The notes under the pieces: model-generated | What the model saw: the letters and a program-made list of their open reading frames with translations, nothing else | Databases searched by the model: none | Told to the model about the DNA's origin: nothing | Shown: piece by piece, positions 10,403-18,862 of the stretch | Layout of the letters: each line of letters opens with the position of its first letter | Numbering within the stretch: the first letter of the stretch is position 1 | Position numbers and translations under genes: made by a program | Assembly: GCF_027257845.1 (NCBI RefSeq) | Contig: NZ_JAPVOT010000001.1 | Location: 62,001 to 126,000 of the forward strand | DNA: 64,000 nt | Source of the DNA: Alteromonas sp. BMJM2 | GTDB taxonomy: Bacteria > Pseudomonadota > Gammaproteobacteria > Enterobacterales > Alteromonadaceae | Reading direction: 5' to 3'

Positions 10403-12048
10403 TACTTACTCCCAATTTTAGAGACTGAGGCCACATGATTACCTTGTGTTTTTCTTTCACGCAGCGGTATTGGATATAGTTTTAATGTGACTTTGGTAAA
10501 CCATTCATCGAGGTAAAACCCTGCAAACAAGAGCTGTTTAAAACGTTTTACAAGTATATGGCTAGCAAATGTCTGCATGGCAAAGTGCAGCGCAAATAGC
10601 GTGACTAACAGTGCTGATACCCATATGTCCATTAGCGAAAACATGCCAATTGGGGCCGGGTAAGCGGGCACAATATAGCTTTGAATAATGCCTTTTATTG
10701 TTGCGTAAAAGCTTACAAGAGCAATGGTGATAGCCACTAAGATATACATTTGCGTTTGGTCTGAATTAGCCGTACGCATGGCAAGAAACGAGGTGAATGC
10801 CAGCGCCATCAGTACCCAGGGGCTTGCCGGGCCTTGATAGCTGGATAAAGAGAAGCTAGCGGCAATGGTAAGAGAGGTTATGAACGCCGCGTTTAGCCAG
10901 TCGGCATAAAGGGGGGCTCGATGGGCGCTAATATTGTGCTCTAAGGTTTCATAAACCGCCGAACCTGTATTTAAAAACGCATAGGCCTTATAAAACGAGT
11001 GAGCAACCAAGTGGATTAGCGCAAGTGAATACAATCCCATGGCGCACTCAATGAGCATTAACCCCATTTGTGATGATGTTGACCAGGCAAGGCGTACTTT
11101 GATAGTGACTCGTGTGGTCATTATCAGCGCACTGAAAAACACACTCAATCCAGCCACCGCTAAAAGCATCCATTGGGCTGGGGGGCTAACAGCAATGAGG
11201 GGGGCAAAAGCCAGCAATAAATAGCCGCCTAAGTTTATAACACCAGCATGAAGTAGTGCGCTCACTGGTGTGGGAGCCTCAACAATATTTATCAACCAGC
11301 CATGTGCCGGAAGCTGAGCGCATTTAAGTAATGCAGCAGCACTTATTAGGCAGGCGGCATACGTAGTTAAATGAGTGTTAGTTAAATGAGTATTAGTTAA
11401 TTGGGTATTAGTGAAGGTTGATTGGGATTGGCTAAGCTGGCTTGCTTCATTCACGAGATACAAAATTTCATCGATATACAAGGTGTCGAATGTTAAAAAC
11501 AGCAATACAAAGGCACCCGCCATTAAACACTCTGAGGTGCGAGCTAAAATAAACTTTTTATGCGCCGCAATAATGGCGCGTGGGCGCTCGGGATAAAGTA
11601 GCAGTAAGTTGTGCAAAGAAAGACTGACCGCTAGCCATCCTGCCCAGAAAATAATGAGGTGGTTGGCTAAGATAGTAATAACCACAGAGGACAAGGTAAG
11701 CTGCATCCAGCGCAAGAAACGGGGGTAGCAGGCTTCACCGACTAAGTAATTGCGAGAAAACCGCATAAGGATGGTGCCTATTGCTACAACCGTTAGCATA
11801 ACAATGGCTTTCATAGGGGAAATAGAGACTAACATGACACCCACTGCAGTTGTCCCCTCATCAGTAAGCATGCTGCTAGAAAGGCCAGTAACTAAAGACA
11901 CGACAAGAAGTGTGATGCTTCCCACAATAGCGACTTCCTCGATGTTGACAGTTGAGAACAATGTGGCTTTTTTGCTGGAAAACCAAGACAGTATGGCCCA
12001 GAACAGTGGCAACGAAATTAGCAAAAATGCGCTGGTTTGAGGTGACAT
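10402..12048 (-). CDS. dabB: DabB, NuoL-like membrane subunit of the DAB carbon-uptake complex
   Basis: A 548-residue polytopic membrane protein of the proton-conducting (NuoL/MrpA) family. About a dozen hydrophobic segments are visible, plus the family region KFILARTSECLMAGA and the HGWLINIVEAPTPVSALLHAG motif. Direct coupling to dabA identifies it as DabB rather than a respiratory subunit. A strong ribosome site (AAAGGAGT) precedes the ATG. Around residues 213-227 a short loop is lengthened by a tandem NTxLT repeat, encoded by three 15-bp units. It is probably the first gene of a two-gene operon transcribed from the AT-rich gap to its right. Confidence 0.92.
   Translation of the reverse strand: MSPQTSAFLLISLPLFWAILSWFSSKKATLFSTVNIEEVAIVGSITLLVVSLVTGLSSSMLTDEGTTAVGVMLVSISPMKAIVMLTVVAIGTILMRFSRNYLVGEACYPRFLRWMQLTLSSVVITILANHLIIFWAGWLAVSLSLHNLLLLYPERPRAIIAAHKKFILARTSECLMAGAFVLLFLTFDTLYIDEILYLVNEASQLSQSQSTFTNTQLTNTHLTNTHLTTYAACLISAAALLKCAQLPAHGWLINIVEAPTPVSALLHAGVINLGGYLLLAFAPLIAVSPPAQWMLLAVAGLSVFFSALIMTTRVTIKVRLAWSTSSQMGLMLIECAMGLYSLALIHLVAHSFYKAYAFLNTGSAVYETLEHNISAHRAPLYADWLNAAFITSLTIAASFSLSSYQGPASPWVLMALAFTSFLAMRTANSDQTQMYILVAITIALVSFYATIKGIIQSYIVPAYPAPIGMFSLMDIWVSALLVTLFALHFAMQTFASHILVKRFKQLLFAGFYLDEWFTKVTLKLYPIPLRERKTQGNHVASVSKIGSK
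11366..11410. repeat. Three tandem 15-bp units inside dabB
   Basis: Units start at 11366, 11381 and 11396 and differ by one to three bases. They keep the reading frame and add five residues each (NTxLT) to a loop between membrane segments. Confidence 0.85.
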
Positions 12049-12303
12049 GTTTTACTCCTTTTTTGTTTTAAGCAGTAAAGCACGGTTTTTTTCATTTAAA
12101 AAATAGATATATATTTAAAAATCGTTCGTATTTTTAACTGTGTTAATTTTTTGTTTTAAGTAAAATATTGAAAAGTATATTGAATGTGAATTTATGTTGG
12201 CAATTCGTTCTGTTTAATGAATGTTTATGTTTAATAATTTGAATTTTATTTTATATTCATTGAGGGCGATCATTACGCTAACAGAATTTTTGTATAACGA
12301 AGC
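12049..12303. promoter_or_regulatory. AT-rich divergent region between dabB and the Sua5-type gene
   Basis: 255 bp, strikingly AT-rich, with no reading frame of note. It must hold the promoters of both dabBA (minus) and the Sua5-like gene (plus). No confident -35/-10 pair or LysR box could be fixed by eye. Confidence 0.5.
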
Positions 12304-13272
12304 ATGCAACCGACAACCCCTATTCTTCACTTTCCCAACGACTTAGCGCAGGCAACTGCTTTTATTAAAGCAGGTGAGTGCGTGGCTATTAAAACCGAGA
12401 CGGTATACGGCCTTGCTGCCGATGCATCGAACGAAGATGCGGTGAAAGCCATTTTTAAAGCCAAAGCGCGACCAGCCACAAACCCGCTTATTGTTCACAT
12501 TGCCAGTATTGCTGATATGAAAAAGTGGGCACGGGATATTCCATCGCGGGCTTATTTATTGGCTGAAAAATATTGGCCGGGGCCGTTATCCCTATTACTA
12601 AAAAAGCAGCCATGGGTAAGCAATACCGTCACCGGTGGGCAAGATACCGTGGTGCTGAGAATGCCAGCGAGTGATGATTTCATATCGTTAATCAACGCCG
12701 CGGGTGTTGGGCTTGCTGCTCCCTCTGCCAACAAATATAAGTTTATAAGCCCAACTAGCGCTGACCACGTGCTTACGTCTTTACATGGACGAATTGCCGC
12801 AGTGGTAGATGGAGGAAGGGCGGAAGTGGGTATTGAGTCGACCATTATTGATGTAACGGGAGAGACGCCCTGCATATTGAGGCCTGGGCCTATCAACCGC
12901 GACAGCCTGAAGCGTGACTTACAAACCGAAGTCACTTTCAAAAACAATGAAGGTCTTACTGTACCAGGCAGTGTTTTACAGCATTATCAGCCGAATACGC
13001 CAGTGAAGATGCTTTCCAGAGACGCGCTAATGCAAAAGAGATTTACTAAAAGCGAAGGCTTAATATCTCATTCATCTTACACATGGCCTTTAGAAAAAAG
13101 AAACCACATTCAACTTTCTCCGATGCCTCAGCAATACAGTCGCGACTTTTATGATGCATTGCATCAACTGGATAAACAGGGTCTGAGTTGTATTTACATC
13201 GAAGCCTTACCTAAAACCGAATCGTGGTTCGCACTGAATAATCGATTAAGCCGAGTAGTGGCTTTGGGCTAA
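12304..13272 (+). CDS. L-threonylcarbamoyladenylate synthase, Sua5 type
   Basis: This enzyme makes threonylcarbamoyl-AMP from threonine, bicarbonate and ATP, the first step of tRNA t6A37 synthesis. At 322 residues it is the long form: an N-terminal YrdC domain (about 1-210) plus a C-terminal Sua5 extension. Visible motifs are KTETVYGLAADA, KAKARPATNPLIVHI, AAPSANK, IESTIIDVTG and LRPGPI. The linker then leads into GSVLQHYQPNTPV, which marks the Sua5 domain. Because bicarbonate is a substrate, its place between dabBA and the LysR gene is suggestive but may be chance. It is transcribed divergently from dabB. Confidence 0.92.
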   Translation: MQPTTPILHFPNDLAQATAFIKAGECVAIKTETVYGLAADASNEDAVKAIFKAKARPATNPLIVHIASIADMKKWARDIPSRAYLLAEKYWPGPLSLLLKKQPWVSNTVTGGQDTVVLRMPASDDFISLINAAGVGLAAPSANKYKFISPTSADHVLTSLHGRIAAVVDGGRAEVGIESTIIDVTGETPCILRPGPINRDSLKRDLQTEVTFKNNEGLTVPGSVLQHYQPNTPVKMLSRDALMQKRFTKSEGLISHSSYTWPLEKRNHIQLSPMPQQYSRDFYDALHQLDKQGLSCIYIEALPKTESWFALNNRLSRVVALG

Positions 13273-13288
13273 TTTTTCGTCTGTTCAA

Positions 13289-14149
13289 TCAACTGCTGAA
13301 CGTGGGGGGAACTCGTTTTTTCGATAGTGTAACGGCATAAAAATGTTCGTAGGCGTCGGGCAGACTTTGTTGAATATGTAAAAGGCCATTGGCAATTTCA
13401 TCGCGAACTACCACTTCAGGCATTATTGAAAAGGCGCCGCTATCTCGTGCTAACAATCTAAGCATCGCCATGTCGTTGGTTTCTGCCTTTATTTTGGGGG
13501 TGTATTGAAATTTGGCGCAGGCAATACTAAATGCAGAGCGAATTTCACTGTTTTGGGAAGGCAGAACCCAAGTAGCATCGCCATAACTATTGGGGAATTT
13601 ACGGGTTCGCTGTGGTTTGGTAGGGCCAATGATCTCAATGGCTTGGCGGGAAACCAATTCGCTGTGCCATATGGCGTTCTGCTGGCCTAATTCAACATTG
13701 TGGTTGGTGAGTATAATATCGAATTTAAAGCTAGAAAGGCCATCGAGCAGGTTTTCTAGGCTATCTGTTTGCAAAGAGAAAGTAGCAAATTTATCGTTGA
13801 TAAGCGGTAGCGTAAAACTTTCTACAAAGTTTCGAGACAAGTTCGATAATACGCCAATTGAAACGTGCCTATGTTGAGTGGGTAGCCCCTTATTGATCAA
13901 ACTCTCTAGTTCTTCGCCTTTCGAAAATATGTCGTCGGCGTAGGCAAGTACCTGCTTACCCTCGGGCGTTAGAATAAGTGAACGCCCCTTGCGGGTGAGA
14001 AGCTCTATACCTAAGTGCTGTTGAAACTGTTTAAGCTGGGCCGATATAGCCGACTGCGAGAGGTGAATTTCGTTGGCTACTTGGGTTAAATTACCGGTAT
14101 TCGCGACGCGCCAAAAATAATACAAATGATGATAGTTCATTCTCGACAC
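13289..14149 (-). CDS. LysR-family transcriptional regulator, NhaR-like
   Basis: A 286-residue LysR regulator. The N-terminal winged helix-turn-helix (HHLYYFWRVANTGNLTQVA, then LSQSAISAQLKQFQQHLG) resembles NhaR-type members, followed by the usual effector-binding domain. Two starts are possible: GTG at 14149, which has GGAG 8 nt upstream, or ATG at 14140. It is convergent with the Sua5-type gene and lies two genes from dabBA. LysR regulators are found next to DAB operons elsewhere, so control of dabBA is a reasonable guess, but the intervening gene weakens it. NhaR members respond to sodium, and an NhaC gene is present 29 kb away. Confidence 0.88.
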   Translation of the reverse strand: MSRMNYHHLYYFWRVANTGNLTQVANEIHLSQSAISAQLKQFQQHLGIELLTRKGRSLILTPEGKQVLAYADDIFSKGEELESLINKGLPTQHRHVSIGVLSNLSRNFVESFTLPLINDKFATFSLQTDSLENLLDGLSSFKFDIILTNHNVELGQQNAIWHSELVSRQAIEIIGPTKPQRTRKFPNSYGDATWVLPSQNSEIRSAFSIACAKFQYTPKIKAETNDMAMLRLLARDSGAFSIMPEVVVRDEIANGLLHIQQSLPDAYEHFYAVTLSKKRVPPTFSS

Positions 14150-14238
14150 GAGGTTATCTCCGCTACTTAATTTACTGTAAATAATACCTTAATTTGTATC
14201 AGCTTCACATGCTCTTATACACGCCAAAATCATGGAAA

Positions 14239-14274
14239 GTAAAAATATAAGTAAAAATATAAGTAAAAATTAAT
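14239..14274. repeat. Three tandem 12-bp AT-rich units upstream of the PA2779-family gene
   Basis: Units begin at about 14239, 14251 and 14263; the first two are identical and the third varies at its end. They lie in the divergent gap between the LysR gene and the PA2779-like gene, about 70 bp before the latter's start. Confidence 0.7.
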
Positions 14275-14345
14275 ATGAACCGAAGTTTTGTCGTGAAGGT
14301 AAAAAATGACGAAAAGTTAATGTTTACGAAGTAAGGATGTTCACT

Positions 14346-14726
14346 ATGAAGACAATTTCAAAGGTATTGGTTACGGGGCTAACTGCGCTTGTAATGATGT
14401 CGGGTCACGTGCATGCAGAGGCTATTAGTTCTGACAGTGTTATGCAGTCACAATATGCCCAATACAATAAAAGTCAGCTCATTGAGATGGTGAACCGAGA
14501 AGATGTGCAAAATAAATTGGTGAGCTTAGGAATAAGCGGTGACGATGCCATTGCCCGTATTAATGGCATGACCGACAGTGAAATCGCACAGCTTAACAAT
14601 GACATTAACGAAGCCCCAGCAGGAGGCATTGTTGGTGCAGTTCTTACTGTGTTAGCCGTTATCGCTATTTTAGATCTTGCAGGTGTGACAGACGTTTATC
14701 CGTTTATTCGTCCTATTAGCAACTAA
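14346..14726 (+). CDS. PA2779-family secreted or membrane-anchored protein
   Basis: A small protein of 126 residues matching the PA2779 family, of unknown function, which nearly always precedes a PA2778-type cysteine peptidase. The start is set at 14346 because AAGGA lies 8 nt upstream; an ATG three codons earlier is too close to it. A signal peptide ends GHVHA. The middle contains NKSQLIEMVNREDVQNKL and a GISGDDAIARI helix. A glycine-led hydrophobic segment (GGIVGAVLTVLAVIAILDLAGV) close to the C-terminus should anchor it in the membrane. It may be a substrate or partner of the peptidase that follows 5 bp later. Confidence 0.82.
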   Translation: MKTISKVLVTGLTALVMMSGHVHAEAISSDSVMQSQYAQYNKSQLIEMVNREDVQNKLVSLGISGDDAIARINGMTDSEIAQLNNDINEAPAGGIVGAVLTVLAVIAILDLAGVTDVYPFIRPISN

Positions 14727-14731
14727 TTAGT

Positions 14732-15673
14732 ATGCTAAATAGCGTAAAGCGAGCCTGCTTTAGAGCAGGCTTTTTATTGTTTACCTTTTTGCTTACAGCC
14801 TGCCAATCTTCTCCGCAGGCCGATAGATTAAAGCAAGAGGGGATGGCATCGCTCCCCTCCACTTATATTATAGATGATGTTCCTTTCTACCCTCAGGAAC
14901 AGTTTTACTGCGGGCCGACAACATTATCTGAAGTATTCGGATTTTATGGTGTAGATATTCCTCCCGAAGCCATTGCGCCTAAAATTTTTCTTCCAGACAA
15001 GAATGGTAGCTTACAACTTGAGATGGTTAGCGCTGCTCGCTCTTACGGTTTTCTGCCTTATTCGTCTCGCGGAACGCTGACGTCGATTATCGAGTTAATA
15101 AACGACGATATCCCTATTATTGTGTTTCAAAACTTATCTATTCAGTTATTACCGCAGTGGCACTACGCTGTTGTGTTTGGTCACAACAACGAAAAAGGTA
15201 CGGTTACTTTGCATACCGGCGTTACAGAGCGACACGAAATGTCTTTGTCCCTATTTGAAAAAACATGGGCGCGAGGTAATTATTGGTTTTTGGCGCCTGT
15301 GCCGCCGGGTATTGCTAGTTCAGCCATGGAGCCTTTCACTTATATTAGTGCCGCTTACGACATGCTTAAAATAGGCAAAGACGATGTGGCGCTGCCACTG
15401 TTAAAAACAGCAGCAAAGCAATGGCCCTCTGAGTGGTTAAGCTTTTTTCTGATTGCTAATTATTACGCTCAACAAGATAGCTTGACTGCGCTTCGTTGGT
15501 TCAGTGACGGCTATCCAGTAGCAAAAAAACAGCAGCCATTTGTGCACAATTATATAATCGAGCTGTTAAAGCATGGCAAGCGTGATAAAGCGAAAGAAAT
15601 AGCTGACAGTGCACTGGATACGTTCCCCAATGATGATGCGATAGCAGCGGTTATCGCTGAAAACGCCCTGTAA
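14732..15673 (+). CDS. PA2778-family cysteine peptidase, lipoprotein
   Basis: A 313-residue C39-like cysteine peptidase exported as a lipoprotein (lipobox LLTAC, Cys24). The catalytic region shows Gln and Cys in EQFYCGPTTL and the histidine in WHYAVVFGHN. After about residue 205 a helical, TPR-like tail begins (DVALPLLKTAAKQWP, then KHGKRDKAKEIADSALDTFP). The partner gene ends 5 bp upstream. The ATG start is supported by the resulting lipoprotein signal; a downstream TTG would leave too short a signal. The natural substrate of this family is unknown. The peptidase fold call is firm. Confidence 0.87.
   Translation: MLNSVKRACFRAGFLLFTFLLTACQSSPQADRLKQEGMASLPSTYIIDDVPFYPQEQFYCGPTTLSEVFGFYGVDIPPEAIAPKIFLPDKNGSLQLEMVSAARSYGFLPYSSRGTLTSIIELINDDIPIIVFQNLSIQLLPQWHYAVVFGHNNEKGTVTLHTGVTERHEMSLSLFEKTWARGNYWFLAPVPPGIASSAMEPFTYISAAYDMLKIGKDDVALPLLKTAAKQWPSEWLSFFLIANYYAQQDSLTALRWFSDGYPVAKKQQPFVHNYIIELLKHGKRDKAKEIADSALDTFPNDDAIAAVIAENAL
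14752..14776 (+). terminator. Terminator-like hairpin inside the signal-peptide codons of the next gene
   Basis: An 8-bp GC-rich stem (14752-14759 with 14764-14771) closes a TTAG loop and is followed at once by a run of five T. It lies 26 bp after the PA2779-type stop but inside codons 7-15 of the PA2778-type gene. It could attenuate transcription when that gene is not translated. Confidence 0.7.
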
Positions 15674-15802
15674 TATTGCGATAGACTCACTAAGCTACGA
15701 GCAGTAGTTGCCTGCGTGGCGTAAGAGTTGCTTTATATTTTATTGTGTTCCAATAGCAATGCAGAAAAAAATATTAAGCAATCTGCGGGGGAGTGGACTA
15801 GC

Positions 15803-16900
15803 GTGGGGTTTATAAACGATTTAGCGCCCAAACAACTGGCAGCGATAGCCGGTTTATTGTTGGCTGTTGTAGTCCTTTTTTTGGTGAAACGCCTTTTTTT
15901 GGTGCGTTTGAAAGAAAAAGCTCGCTCTGAAACAAGCAGTATGTCGGGTATGTATCGGGTACTGGTTTTGTCTTTAAACGCACCCCTTAGCCTAACTATT
16001 TGGGTAATATTTTTACTGCTTGTAAAAAGCGTTGTTTCTGTTTTTAAGGTAGACGATGAACGCACACTCACTGTACTTAACGTACTTATTGAGTCGAGCA
16101 TTATCATCACACTGTTCCTTTTCTTAGAGCGTTTTCTTACCTATTCTCTTCGTCGCTACAAAGACCAATCGTCTTTAGTTAAAAATACCAGTGCCATTGC
16201 CGGTGGGGCGCTTCGGGCAGTATTAGCGGTTCTGGCCATTCTCATTATTTTAAGCGCGATGGGTATTTCTATAACGCCCATTGTGGCTTCACTAGGTATC
16301 ACTTCTTTGGCGGTGGCGTTAGCACTGCAGCCTACCCTTGAAAACTTTTTTTCAGGCATTCAGTTAGTGATGGATAAGCCTATTCGTATAGGTGATTACA
16401 TAGAGCTAGATTCAGGCGAGCAAGGCTTTGTTGAAAAGATTGGATGGCGCTCTACCTGGGTAAGAATGCTACCTAACAATATTGTTATTGTGCCAAACAG
16501 CAAGCTGTCTAATTCAAAGCTGATTAATTATTACTATCCCGAGCGGGAGCTATCGGTGCCTGTTGAAGTGGGCGTGCATTACAGTTCTGACTTAGATCAC
16601 GTAGAAAGAGTGTGTTTAGAGGTAGCCAAACATACACTGCACACCCATGAATACGGAGTAGATACCTACGAACCGTTTGTGCTTTTTCATACCTTTGATA
16701 GTTCGAGCATTAACCTTACGGTAATGCTGCGAACCCGTGAATACTTCAACCGCTTCTTTATCAAAAGTGCGTTTATTAAATTGCTTAAAAAGCGCTTTGA
16801 CGAAGAGGGCATCGTTATCCCATTTCCTATTGCTGCAATTAATCTTAAACAGGAGCAACAGCAAGAGCAGCAACAGGAGCAGCAGCAAGGCCAGAAATAA
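15803..16900 (+). CDS. Mechanosensitive ion channel, MscS family
   Basis: An MscS-type channel that releases solutes on osmotic downshock. Four hydrophobic segments precede the pore helix, which carries the Gly/Ala-rich TPIVASLGITSLAVALALQPTLENFFSGI. The cytoplasmic beta domain follows (IGDYIELDSGEQGFVEKIGWRST, then VPNSKL). A GTG at 15803 has GGGGGAG nine bases upstream and is preferred; the frame extends back to a TTG at 15728, which would add 25 residues without a good ribosome site. The C-terminus ends in an unusual Gln/Glu-rich tail built from a DNA repeat. It is separated from the PA2778-type gene by about 130 bp. Confidence 0.9.
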   Translation: MGFINDLAPKQLAAIAGLLLAVVVLFLVKRLFLVRLKEKARSETSSMSGMYRVLVLSLNAPLSLTIWVIFLLLVKSVVSVFKVDDERTLTVLNVLIESSIIITLFLFLERFLTYSLRRYKDQSSLVKNTSAIAGGALRAVLAVLAILIILSAMGISITPIVASLGITSLAVALALQPTLENFFSGIQLVMDKPIRIGDYIELDSGEQGFVEKIGWRSTWVRMLPNNIVIVPNSKLSNSKLINYYYPERELSVPVEVGVHYSSDLDHVERVCLEVAKHTLHTHEYGVDTYEPFVLFHTFDSSSINLTVMLRTREYFNRFFIKSAFIKLLKKRFDEEGIVIPFPIAAINLKQEQQQEQQQEQQQGQK

Positions 16901-16943
16901 AAACAGCAACAAGGCCATAAATAAAAACAGCAATAGGAGTAAG
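16853..16943. repeat. CAG/CAA-rich repeat spanning the MscS stop codon
   Basis: Short purine-rich CAGCAACAAG-like units encode the Gln tail and continue past the stop. There, two imperfect copies of a unit of about 24 bp (roughly 16893-16940) contain the stop codon and its duplicate. This suggests expansion by slippage across the gene end. Confidence 0.7.
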
Positions 16944-16974
16944 CCAATTGCCATAGGGAACAAGGTTGTTAGTG

Positions 16975-17574
16975 CTATCTATTTCTTGTTAAAAAGTAAT
17001 CGGCACTCACGTATTTTCCGCCGCCGTAAATAAGTAGTACGAGTAACATAACAAAATAGGTAGCGGCGAATTCAATGCCATTATTTAACACCACAATATT
17101 GCCACTTGAAGTAAGCCAGTCGTAATTGCCGTGGGTTTGAAGGAGCGATTTGGCAGCAGCAAGCTTCTCAGGAGCGCCCATAATGCGCTCGTTTAGCAAA
17201 ATAGTACCATCAGCCAGCCACGAAGAAGGATCAGAAATCGCTAGCCAGCCGTTTTTTCCATGCACGGTGACCATGGCCACCAGCATGGTTATTAGCAAAG
17301 GAACGCTAACTAGTCTGGTAACCAAGCCAAACAAAAGAAAGATGCCGCCCACCAGTTCGGCCGCTGTAGCCAGTAGCGCAAGTACAAATGGAAAGGGTAG
17401 CCCCAAACCGTAATCTTCATTACCGAACCAATCTACTATTCCTGAAAAGCTGCTGGCTTTATTCCAACCGGCCTGAATCATAACTGGCGCTAGATAAAGC
17501 CTTATTAATAGTAATGCTACCCCATCGAAATGGTGTAAACGCTTAACAGTATTGTCGTATTTTGAAATGAGCAC
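16975..17574 (-). CDS. DoxX-family membrane protein
   Basis: A 199-residue inner-membrane protein of the DoxX superfamily. The start is placed at GTG 17574 because AAGG lies nine bases before it and the product then opens with a short cytoplasmic stretch before the first membrane helix. Four hydrophobic helices are visible, with the family patterns LLIRLYLAPVMIQAGWNKASSF, here cited only in part as RLYLAPVMIQAG, and ELVGGIFLLFGLVTRLVSVPL. A long loop of about 60 residues (roughly 106-165) sits between helices 3 and 4. DoxX proteins are linked to redox and stress roles; the exact function here is unknown. Confidence 0.8.
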   Translation of the reverse strand: MLISKYDNTVKRLHHFDGVALLLIRLYLAPVMIQAGWNKASSFSGIVDWFGNEDYGLGLPFPFVLALLATAAELVGGIFLLFGLVTRLVSVPLLITMLVAMVTVHGKNGWLAISDPSSWLADGTILLNERIMGAPEKLAAAKSLLQTHGNYDWLTSSGNIVVLNNGIEFAATYFVMLLVLLIYGGGKYVSADYFLTRNR

Positions 17575-17663
17575 GGCGATAAACCTTAAATGTGAATTTT
17601 TAAATAAGAACGCCTGACGTGCCAAAAAATTTCACGCCATAAAATTTCATGTTTTGTGGAGTA

Positions 17664-18653
17664 TTACTCTGACAACGGTATCATCATTAAGTCTTGCGCC
17701 GCATAAACCGGGTGGTGTGTAGCGGCGAAAATAGCATCTTTTAACGCATTCAGCCCTTTTTCACTGCGCTTCATAATATGGGATAGCACTATGCGCTTAG
17801 CTTTCGACTTTACCGCTATATCAATAAGTTGCGCAGGTGTCATATGCAAATTTTTAGCGACAGTGCCTGCATTATTGCTTATGGCGTTGTGCACTACTAA
17901 CATGTCTGCGTTGTTCGCAAAGTTGGCTAAGGTAGCGTCTTCATCGTTTGTATCGCCTGAAAAAACGATTGTGCAACCTTCAATATTTATTTTCCAAGCC
18001 AACGCCGGGATTGGGCCATGATTAACCTCGATGGCCGATACTTCAAGTGATGGGTTTACCCTATAATTAAACGCAGGCGCGGTAACCGATATTGGTATTA
18101 ACGTATAATTATCTTGCTCAGGTTGAGTGTACGATGACAAATAACGAAATGCTCCTTGTTCTCCCATTAAGGCGCTCACATAGTACTCGGTTGACGGCAT
18201 TAGATTATTACCTTTTGGCCCAATGATAGGCAGGTTCCGCGTTCGAGAGCCAAAATAGCTGCCTTTTATAAAGCTAGGTAAATCTGCGGCGTGGTCGGTG
18301 TGCAGGTGAGACAACACAATAATATCTAAATCGTCAAAAGCCGCATTGGCTGCACCAAACTGAATACTACTCCCGCTACCTGCATCAACAAGTACAAGCG
18401 CCGTATTATTATGCCATACAAGGTAAGCGCTTGATGCCCGGTTATCATCTAACTCTGGCCCTCCAGAGCCGAGTATTTGGACAGCTACATTCTCGCAATG
18501 TTGAGGAGATGAGATTGAAGATAATGCCGGTTCTCTTGTTGCCGTGCTACCTAAAACGTATGCACTTTGGAAAAACAGCAAGGCTGCACTTATATAGATA
18601 ACGTTTCGCGATAGTAGTTTTAAGGTGGTAAAAAGAGTACTGACAAATCTCAT
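17664..18653 (-). CDS. Exported metallo-beta-lactamase-fold hydrolase
   Basis: A 329-residue MBL-fold enzyme with an N-terminal signal or anchor segment of about 36 residues. The metal-binding motif HLHTDHAADLPSF is present, followed by NHGPIPALAW and FSGDTNDEDATL, and the closing histidine in LSHIMKRSEKG. This pattern matches the RNase Z/arylsulfatase-like branch rather than beta-lactamases. Because it is exported, the substrate is more likely a small ester, phosphoester or sulfate ester than tRNA. It sits 89 bp downstream of the DoxX gene start on the same strand and might be co-transcribed with it. Confidence 0.85.
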   Translation of the reverse strand: MRFVSTLFTTLKLLSRNVIYISAALLFFQSAYVLGSTATREPALSSISSPQHCENVAVQILGSGGPELDDNRASSAYLVWHNNTALVLVDAGSGSSIQFGAANAAFDDLDIIVLSHLHTDHAADLPSFIKGSYFGSRTRNLPIIGPKGNNLMPSTEYYVSALMGEQGAFRYLSSYTQPEQDNYTLIPISVTAPAFNYRVNPSLEVSAIEVNHGPIPALAWKINIEGCTIVFSGDTNDEDATLANFANNADMLVVHNAISNNAGTVAKNLHMTPAQLIDIAVKSKAKRIVLSHIMKRSEKGLNALKDAIFAATHHPVYAAQDLMMIPLSE

Positions 18654-18862
18654 GACTCACGTTCCTTTTGTTGCTCAAAGTGTAAATAGGCGGATAAGGC
18701 ATATGTACAAGATTAGCATTAGGTGTAACAAGACGTATGAAAGTAACAGCTAACGTGAATGGGATACAGAGAGTTTATCGGTTATCTTTTACTAGAAAAA
18801 AACAAATTCGATAGATTATCAACACTCTTGTTCTTTGTGTTTCTTTCAAAAAGAGATGTATT

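Noticed and set aside
16616..16963. Leucine-rich minus-strand frames
   Set aside because: They are shadows of the CAG/CAA repeat coding the MscS Gln tail.
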